Source: an uncultured Eubacteriales bacterium (GTDB lineage Bacteria; Bacillota; Clostridia; Oscillospirales; Oscillospiraceae). Taken from it: a DNA stretch of 64,000 nt. The position numbers and the translations under genes are program-made. Numbering within the stretch: position 1 is the first letter of the stretch; the number at the start of each line of letters is the position of its first letter. The DNA is taken from NCBI GenBank assembly GCA_900549485.1, contig UROG01000005.1, positions 15,808 through 79,807 of the forward strand, read 5' to 3'. The notes under the pieces were generated by a model. It saw only the letters and a list, made by a program, of their open reading frames with translations, did not search any database and was not told where the DNA came from. Below are positions 60,132-64,000 of the stretch, piece by piece.

Positions 60132-60236
60132 TAAATAACAGCCTCCGAAGAGAAAATATCAATTTGATTTACATAATTTATTATAGCTGTATTTTTCGCC
60201 CCTGTCAACTTCGTTAAATTGATATTATGCGAAGTT

Positions 60237-60264
60237 ACTTGCTAAAAAACAAATTATGTAAACC
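60237..60264 (+). other. dif-like chromosome dimer resolution site
   Basis: A 28-bp site with left arm ACTTGCTA, central region AAAAACAA and right arm ATTATGTAAACC. From memory of the Bacillus subtilis dif site, 22 of 28 positions agree, including the whole ATTATGTAAAC half that XerD binds. A second, inverted half-site-like TTTACATAA lies at 60168-60176. The gene-orientation switch at 59.1 kb and the adjacent Xer gene support it. Confidence 0.7.
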
Positions 60265-60622
60265 TCCTATCTCAAAGCGTTCTCCTGCCTGACCGAGCGC
60301 TTTTTCCATTAACTAATTATTTGCAGCTCATCACTTGTTTCTGTTATGTAACCGTTTTTTGCATTTTGCGCTTAATATTGTCGCTTGCTCAAATAATTTT
60401 TTGCGGTTTTATCTTAAATAAATTGCAATAATTTGTTAGCCTATGAATTGAGCCTTCCCTATAATTCCGCCGTTGACTTAAAAAATAAATTATGCTTAGT
60501 AAATTTAGCCGCTCCCCATTCCCCGCTTCTATAAAACTATATTGCCGCAAAGTGTGATATTTATTCGGTTCTATTTGAATGAGGCGTTTAAAAATATGAC
60601 TATTGCGCATATGTATTTTTTG
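60265..60622. other. AT-rich 358-bp gap without recognised genes
   Basis: The sequence is visibly richer in A and T than its surroundings. A 73-codon minus-strand frame exists (60389-60610), but it has no ribosome-binding site and no family resemblance. I see no terminator or RNA gene here. Confidence 0.5.
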
Positions 60623-60990
60623 TCAGTCAACAACTGAATAACCGAAAGCTTCAAGAGCCTCCAGCGCTTTTTTATAATTTTCTTTCTTAATCAGAATATA
60701 ATCCGTATTATAAGTAGACACAGCAAAAATCGAAATTCCCCTTTCGGCCAAAATGGCGGAGATTTCCGATAAATTCCCGATCAAGGAAAAATCCAACACG
60801 CCTTGGATACGGAACGCTTTCCAGCCGTCTTCACGTTTTAGTACGTTTGGCGGAATATTTTCTGTAATACAAACGAGAGAGCTTTCTTCATCCGTCTTAC
60901 CTATGAAGCAGTACATTGAATCAAGATTTACAAGCGAATAGTCCTCCACCTGACATACAGAAAAATCTTGATGAATCCTTTTATTTCCAC
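60623..60990 (-). pseudogene. ACT-domain protein with an N-terminal frameshift
   Basis: The open frame (108 codons from GTG at 60949) encodes an ACT-type regulatory protein: SSLVCITENIPPNVLKREDG, FRIQGVLDFSLIGNLSEIS and ISIFAVSTYNTDYILIKKEN. Homologues I recall have about 15 more N-terminal residues of the type ...FSVCxL. These are present upstream in the same frame (IHQDFSVCQV) without a start codon, while GTG with AGAGGTGG at 60990 opens one frame away (MEIK...). A one-base deletion near 60977 would explain both. It could still be made from the internal GTG in shortened form. Confidence 0.6.
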
Positions 60991-61091
60991 GATTCCACCT
61001 CTAAATCAAATCAGATTCATATTTAAAATGGACAATCCCTCTCCGGAACTGTCCATTTTTCTGTTAAATATGTTTTACCTAAATCGAGTGA

Positions 61092-61559
61092 TCAATAGAG
61101 CTTTGCGCCTGCCGGAATGTGAGGATCGACCATCAGCAAATGCAGCTTTTCTTCACCGTTTTCGTGATGCACGGCGGAGATGAGCATACCACAGGAATTA
61201 ATGCCCATCATCGGGCGGGGCGGCAGATTCGTAATGGCGATGCAGGTCTTACCAACCAGTTCTTCCGGCTCATAATATTCGTGAATACCACTCAAAATGA
61301 CCCTATCTACGCCGGTTCCGTCGTCCAAAACGAACTTTAAGAGTTTCTTGGACTTCTTCACGGCTTCGCATTCCTTGACCTTTACGGCACGGAAATCGCT
61401 CTTGGAGAAGGTGTCAAAATCGACATGATCCTTGAACAACGGCTCGATCTGAACATTGGAAAAATCAATTTTTTCGGAGGCTTCAGGAGCCGCCTGAGCA
61501 GCCGCCGCAGGAGCCGAAACAACCTTTTCAGCCTTCTTATCAGAGTCCAACGGCTTCAT
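61092..61559 (-). CDS. methionyl-tRNA synthetase beta-subunit-type tRNA-binding protein
   Basis: A 155-residue protein. Residues about 55-155 are an EMAP/Trbp111-like OB fold: KSDFRAVKVKECEAVKKSKK, GVDRVILSGIHEYYEPEELV, IAITNLPPRPMMGINSCGML. This domain normally ends methionyl-tRNA synthetase (as a C-terminal appendix) or exists as a free dimer. The N-terminal 45 residues are Ala/Lys-rich linker, like the tether in fused enzymes. No synthetase core precedes it within the window. The ATG has only a weak ribosome-binding site, but the promoter 200 bp upstream is good. Confidence 0.8.
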   Translation of the reverse strand: MKPLDSDKKAEKVVSAPAAAAQAAPEASEKIDFSNVQIEPLFKDHVDFDTFSKSDFRAVKVKECEAVKKSKKLLKFVLDDGTGVDRVILSGIHEYYEPEELVGKTCIAITNLPPRPMMGINSCGMLISAVHHENGEEKLHLLMVDPHIPAGAKLY

Positions 61560-61846
61560 TGTTGGGAATTGACCTAACGGAGCGAATATCCAGCAAGCAC
61601 AGTCGGACTAAAGTACATCAAAACACAAGGGGTGCAAAATCCTTCCCGGACTAATCATAAAATCGGAAGGACTAAGGAATCCGAAGCGATGGTATCAGGA
61701 ATGGCATATATGGTGTAGGAGCTCCTGCGCCATAGTCTCACTCACTCAGTGTGCCTAATTGTAGCAGAAAAGCCCTCGTTTTTCAAGGTTTTTCCCACTG
61801 ATACACCACAACTTTTGCGATTTTGGTACAACGGCGTGTAGCAGTC
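61560..61846 (-). promoter_or_regulatory. promoter and about 190-nt leader of the tRNA-binding protein gene
   Basis: On the minus strand TTGAAA (61786-61781) and TACAAT (61763-61758) are 17 bases apart, so transcription should start near 61751 and run about 190 nt before the ATG at 61559. The leader has no T-box consensus or other riboswitch core that I recognise. No gene is seen in the gap. Confidence 0.6.
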
Positions 61847-61890
61847 AAAAAAAGAAAGCCCAGCGCAGATCAAACGATCCGCGCCGGGCC
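61847..61890 (-). terminator. terminator of the zinc-ribbon/nuclease-like gene
   Basis: On the minus strand GCCCGGCGCGGATC pairs with GATCTGCGCTGGGC around GTTT, then CTTTCTTTTTTT. Strong intrinsic terminator. Confidence 0.9.
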
Positions 61891-61902
61891 GATAAGCGCC
61901 GC

Positions 61903-63117
61903 TTAGGTTTCACTTGTACTTTCTATTTCCAGACGCATCAGATTTAAAAATGCTGTCTGCGCCTGTCGGATGTCCTCGTCAACATTAGTCGGGATGAAAA
62001 TGTGCTTCATCTTAAAAACGCGCAATATCTGCTCCGCCATCGCTTTAGGGTCACTGCAGGGCTTCAGGAGAATATAATCGTAATGCTTTGCCTCACATAC
62101 ATGAAGCTTTGCCGTTTGTTCCTTTGTCAGCGTTTTTCTTTCCGATTCCATATCAACGGCAAGCCGGATATCGGGCAGGACAATCTCAATGCTCATTCCG
62201 GCGAGCTTGTCAGAGTCGAAATATACCCGCAAATCCATCCTTCTTGCATACAACAGGAACAACAGCTGTGGCAGCATTCTCTTATACTCAGCTCCGCTTG
62301 GGCGGCAGGCCATGCCGTCAACCGTTCTTTCACAGATTCTTGCCTGCCAGGAATAGCCGGAGGGAGACAGCCACCAAACAGCCTCCTTGGATGATCTGTG
62401 CATCTGCTTCGGTTCTTTTCCTCTGTTCTTCATATAGTCCCACTCTGCGGCAATTTCGGGGTCGGTGGTTTCCAAATCATTAAAGCCGGGAACAATGGTG
62501 CGTCCTGTGCAGTAGGGACAGCTTGGATTTTTAATGCGGGTGCTGATCCACGCCTTAAACTCAATGCCGCAGTCTCGGCATTTCCACCAGAACATTCCGG
62601 GCTTGTTGACTGGAATCATCTGCGGCGTCAGCGGGAGATTCTTTGTTGACCACTCCTCTGCGAGTTCAGGGTACTTTGACCCAAAATCGTTATACCCGGC
62701 CAGAACCTTCTTCGATGAACAGTAGGGACAGCCATGTCCTCTTGACCTGTCTGCGATACGAGCAAGCCATTCGTGGCCACACTTCCCCTGCCACCACGCC
62801 TTTTGATTTGAAAATGCCAGCACATCGTCCGCCTTTTGAGGGAGATTTTTTTCTGACCATTCCGCAGCCACATCCGGGAATTTTGTAGCCAAATCATTAA
62901 AGCCACGCAGCAGGCGTCTACCTGCGCAATACGGGCAGCCTGCGCCATATTGACGCAATCTGTTGCATACGGGTGCCACCCATTCATGCCCACACGCGCC
63001 CTTCCACCACACATTTATGGTGCTTCCATAGCTGACATCATCCGGTGTGAGCTTAATATTCCTGTCTGACCATTCTCGTGCCAGATCGGGCCGTACTTCT
63101 GCTAATGAATTCTCCAT
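61903..63117 (-). CDS. multi zinc-ribbon (DUF4379) protein with C-terminal nuclease-like domain
   Basis: A 404-residue protein with about four repeats of the treble-clef DUF4379 module, each with a plan such as WWKGACGHEWVAPVCNR then GAGCPYCAGR, and linkers of the type GFNDLATKFPDVAAEWS. The last repeat has lost its cysteines (WWLSPSGYSWQARICER). The C-terminal part (from about residue 285) has SIEIVLPDIRLAVDMESERK, similar to the beta-hairpin of Vsr/PD-(D/E)xK-type nucleases fused to such repeats. Catalysis is not certain. The ATG at 63117 follows GGAGGTGCAAAGG. It sits beside an integrase, suggesting mobile-element cargo. Confidence 0.8.
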   Translation of the reverse strand: MENSLAEVRPDLAREWSDRNIKLTPDDVSYGSTINVWWKGACGHEWVAPVCNRLRQYGAGCPYCAGRRLLRGFNDLATKFPDVAAEWSEKNLPQKADDVLAFSNQKAWWQGKCGHEWLARIADRSRGHGCPYCSSKKVLAGYNDFGSKYPELAEEWSTKNLPLTPQMIPVNKPGMFWWKCRDCGIEFKAWISTRIKNPSCPYCTGRTIVPGFNDLETTDPEIAAEWDYMKNRGKEPKQMHRSSKEAVWWLSPSGYSWQARICERTVDGMACRPSGAEYKRMLPQLLFLLYARRMDLRVYFDSDKLAGMSIEIVLPDIRLAVDMESERKTLTKEQTAKLHVCEAKHYDYILLKPCSDPKAMAEQILRVFKMKHIFIPTNVDEDIRQAQTAFLNLMRLEIESTSET

Positions 63118-63217
63118 ATCCTTTGCACCTCCGTTTTGGGATACAATAAGTATAAGGAAAGTCCGTTCAGAATGGAAATGTGCAAATCGGCCCACAAATT
63201 TGCATCTACACATAAAG

Positions 63218-63247
63218 CCAGAGCATCCCGTTTCCGAGATGCTCTGG
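63218..63247. terminator. hairpin after the integrase gene
   Basis: CCAGAGCATC pairs with GATGCTCTGG (10 bp). TTTTC follows on the plus strand and CTTTATG on the minus strand. It lies between the integrase 3' end and the zinc-ribbon gene. Confidence 0.7.
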
Positions 63248-63250
63248 TTT

Positions 63251-64000
63251 TCAGATATTTGACTGCTGCTTGACGCCTGTTTCCAGGTAGGCCTCAAATG
63301 CTGCGATTTGCTGCTGCTTTAGTTCATTCGTCACCGTGACATAGACATCCAATGTAGTCGTAATGTCCGCGTGACCCAGAACCGATTGAACGACCTTGAT
63401 ATTCAAGCCACTTTCACACATTCGGGTTGCAAAGGTGTGTCTCAGCACATGGCAGGTGAAGTCAGGAAGCAGAAGCGGTTCCTTGTCCGACAAGCCCATA
63501 TGATCAAAAATCTCACCGTTGCAGTCGCGAATGATTCGCTTGAGAGCACTGTTCAGTGGGCTTTGGTTGAGTACAAAGCCATCCTTATTGAGAAATACAA
63601 AATCTCTATAACCATCAATGTGGCTCAGGCTTTCCAAGACGCAGAGCTCCTGATACTCCTTTTCCATCCTAAGAGCCTGCTTTACGCCCTCCGTCATGGG
63701 AATCTCGCGCTCACCGGCTTTTGTTTTCGGGGTGTTTATGGAATAGTAGCAGCCCTTGTTGTCTCGATGATTGTAGTACACAAGCGTATGGTTTACGCTG
63801 ATGAGGCCTTTCTCCATATCCACATCGCACCAGCGAAGCCCGGTGATTTCGCCTACACGCAAGCCCGTGTTGGCCATCACATAGAATATGGGGTACCAGT
63901 GTCTGTACCTTGCGGTTCGTTTCAGATAGTCAAAGAACAGCTTTTCCTGCTCTTTGGTCAGGGCCTGCCGTTTTTCACTGTCCATGCCCCGGGTGAGCTT
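63251..64000 (-). CDS. int: tyrosine integrase (phage/ICE type), partial
   Basis: The C-terminal 249 residues of a tyrosine integrase. The frame is open through base 64000, so the N-terminal part is outside the window. The catalytic set is complete: Arg in NTGLRVGEITGLRW, Lys in NTPKTKAGEREIPM, HVLRHTFATRMCESG, LGHADITTTLDVY. Length and the KQQQIAAFEAYL tail fit integrases of Tn916-like or phage elements of Firmicutes. It marks an integrated element whose body is to the right and whose left end may be between about 61.6 and 61.9 kb, or right at the integrase 3' side. Confidence 0.9.
   Translation of the reverse strand, partial: KLTRGMDSEKRQALTKEQEKLFFDYLKRTARYRHWYPIFYVMANTGLRVGEITGLRWCDVDMEKGLISVNHTLVYYNHRDNKGCYYSINTPKTKAGEREIPMTEGVKQALRMEKEYQELCVLESLSHIDGYRDFVFLNKDGFVLNQSPLNSALKRIIRDCNGEIFDHMGLSDKEPLLLPDFTCHVLRHTFATRMCESGLNIKVVQSVLGHADITTTLDVYVTVTNELKQQQIAAFEAYLETGVKQQSNI

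Noticed and set aside
60389..60610. Possible 73-codon gene in the AT-rich gap
   Set aside because: No ribosome-binding site, no family resemblance, and A/T-rich sequence readily gives such frames.

Overview
The window reads as chromosomal DNA of an anaerobic, endospore-forming Firmicute of class Clostridia, probably near the Oscillospirales. The basis is the set of spore genes (spoVAD, spoVAEB, spoIVA, pdaB-like, cwlD), clostridial family pairs (DUF421+DUF4363, yajC+TIGR04086, trmK+nif3-like), frequent GTG/TTG starts behind strong Shine-Dalgarno sites, and ribosome-binding sites and promoters of Gram-positive type. No rRNA, tRNA, CRISPR array or transposase gene was seen. Species cannot be fixed from the sequence alone.

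Layout. 0-1.6 kb: end of an ECF vitamin/metal transporter operon (ecfA fragment, ecfT, an S-component-like protein). 1.7-4.4 kb (minus): amino-sugar cluster with a GlmU-like acyltransferase, glmM, and a NagB-fold protein that has lost catalytic residues. 4.4-8.4 kb: DUF421/DUF4363 pair, nrdR, a membrane acyltransferase and a conserved clostridial protein behind a structured leader. 8.4-13.8 kb: a FadR-type regulator divergent from a four-gene operon (CrtI-like FAD enzyme, FNR/2Fe-2S reductase, both aconitase-X subunits), with two matching operators. 14-21 kb: LacI regulator, sugar ABC transporter, malQ and a lyxose-isomerase-like gene. 21-27 kb: proX, truA, a large structured RNA with its own promoter and terminator, and the potA-potB-potCD polyamine transporter. 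27-28.5 kb: spoVAD-spoVAEB. 28.5-35.3 kb: glycoside hydrolases GH13, GH1 and GH36 with a GPH-type sugar transporter. 35.5-44.4 kb: a YtrA-type regulator with an ABC exporter, secreted proteins, polysaccharide deacetylase, phosphoglycosyl transferase, a zinc/manganese ABC transporter and an XRE-regulated membrane protein. 44.4-59.1 kb: housekeeping (dapA, queA-tgt-yajC, xer recombinase, ruvCAB, trmK-nif3, spoIVA, cwlD, radA). 59.1-64 kb: a second Xer recombinase beside a dif-like site, an AT-rich gap, a frameshifted ACT-domain gene, a stand-alone methionyl-tRNA-synthetase beta-type domain, and an accessory segment with a zinc-ribbon/nuclease-like protein and a tyrosine integrase cut by the window end.

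How it fits together. Two carbohydrate systems dominate: import by ABC and GPH transporters, then cytoplasmic hydrolysis or transglycosylation. Gene orientation changes at about 59.1 kb: every gene from 45.5 to 59.1 kb is on the plus strand and every gene after it is on the minus strand. The switch sits within about 1.2 kb of a dif-like site next to a Xer gene, which is what a replication terminus would look like.

The most interesting items for follow-up are the dif/Xer locus, the promoter-to-terminator structured RNA upstream of potA, the aconitase-X/FAD oxidoreductase operon with its paired operators, and the catalytically degenerate NagB homologue inside the glm cluster.
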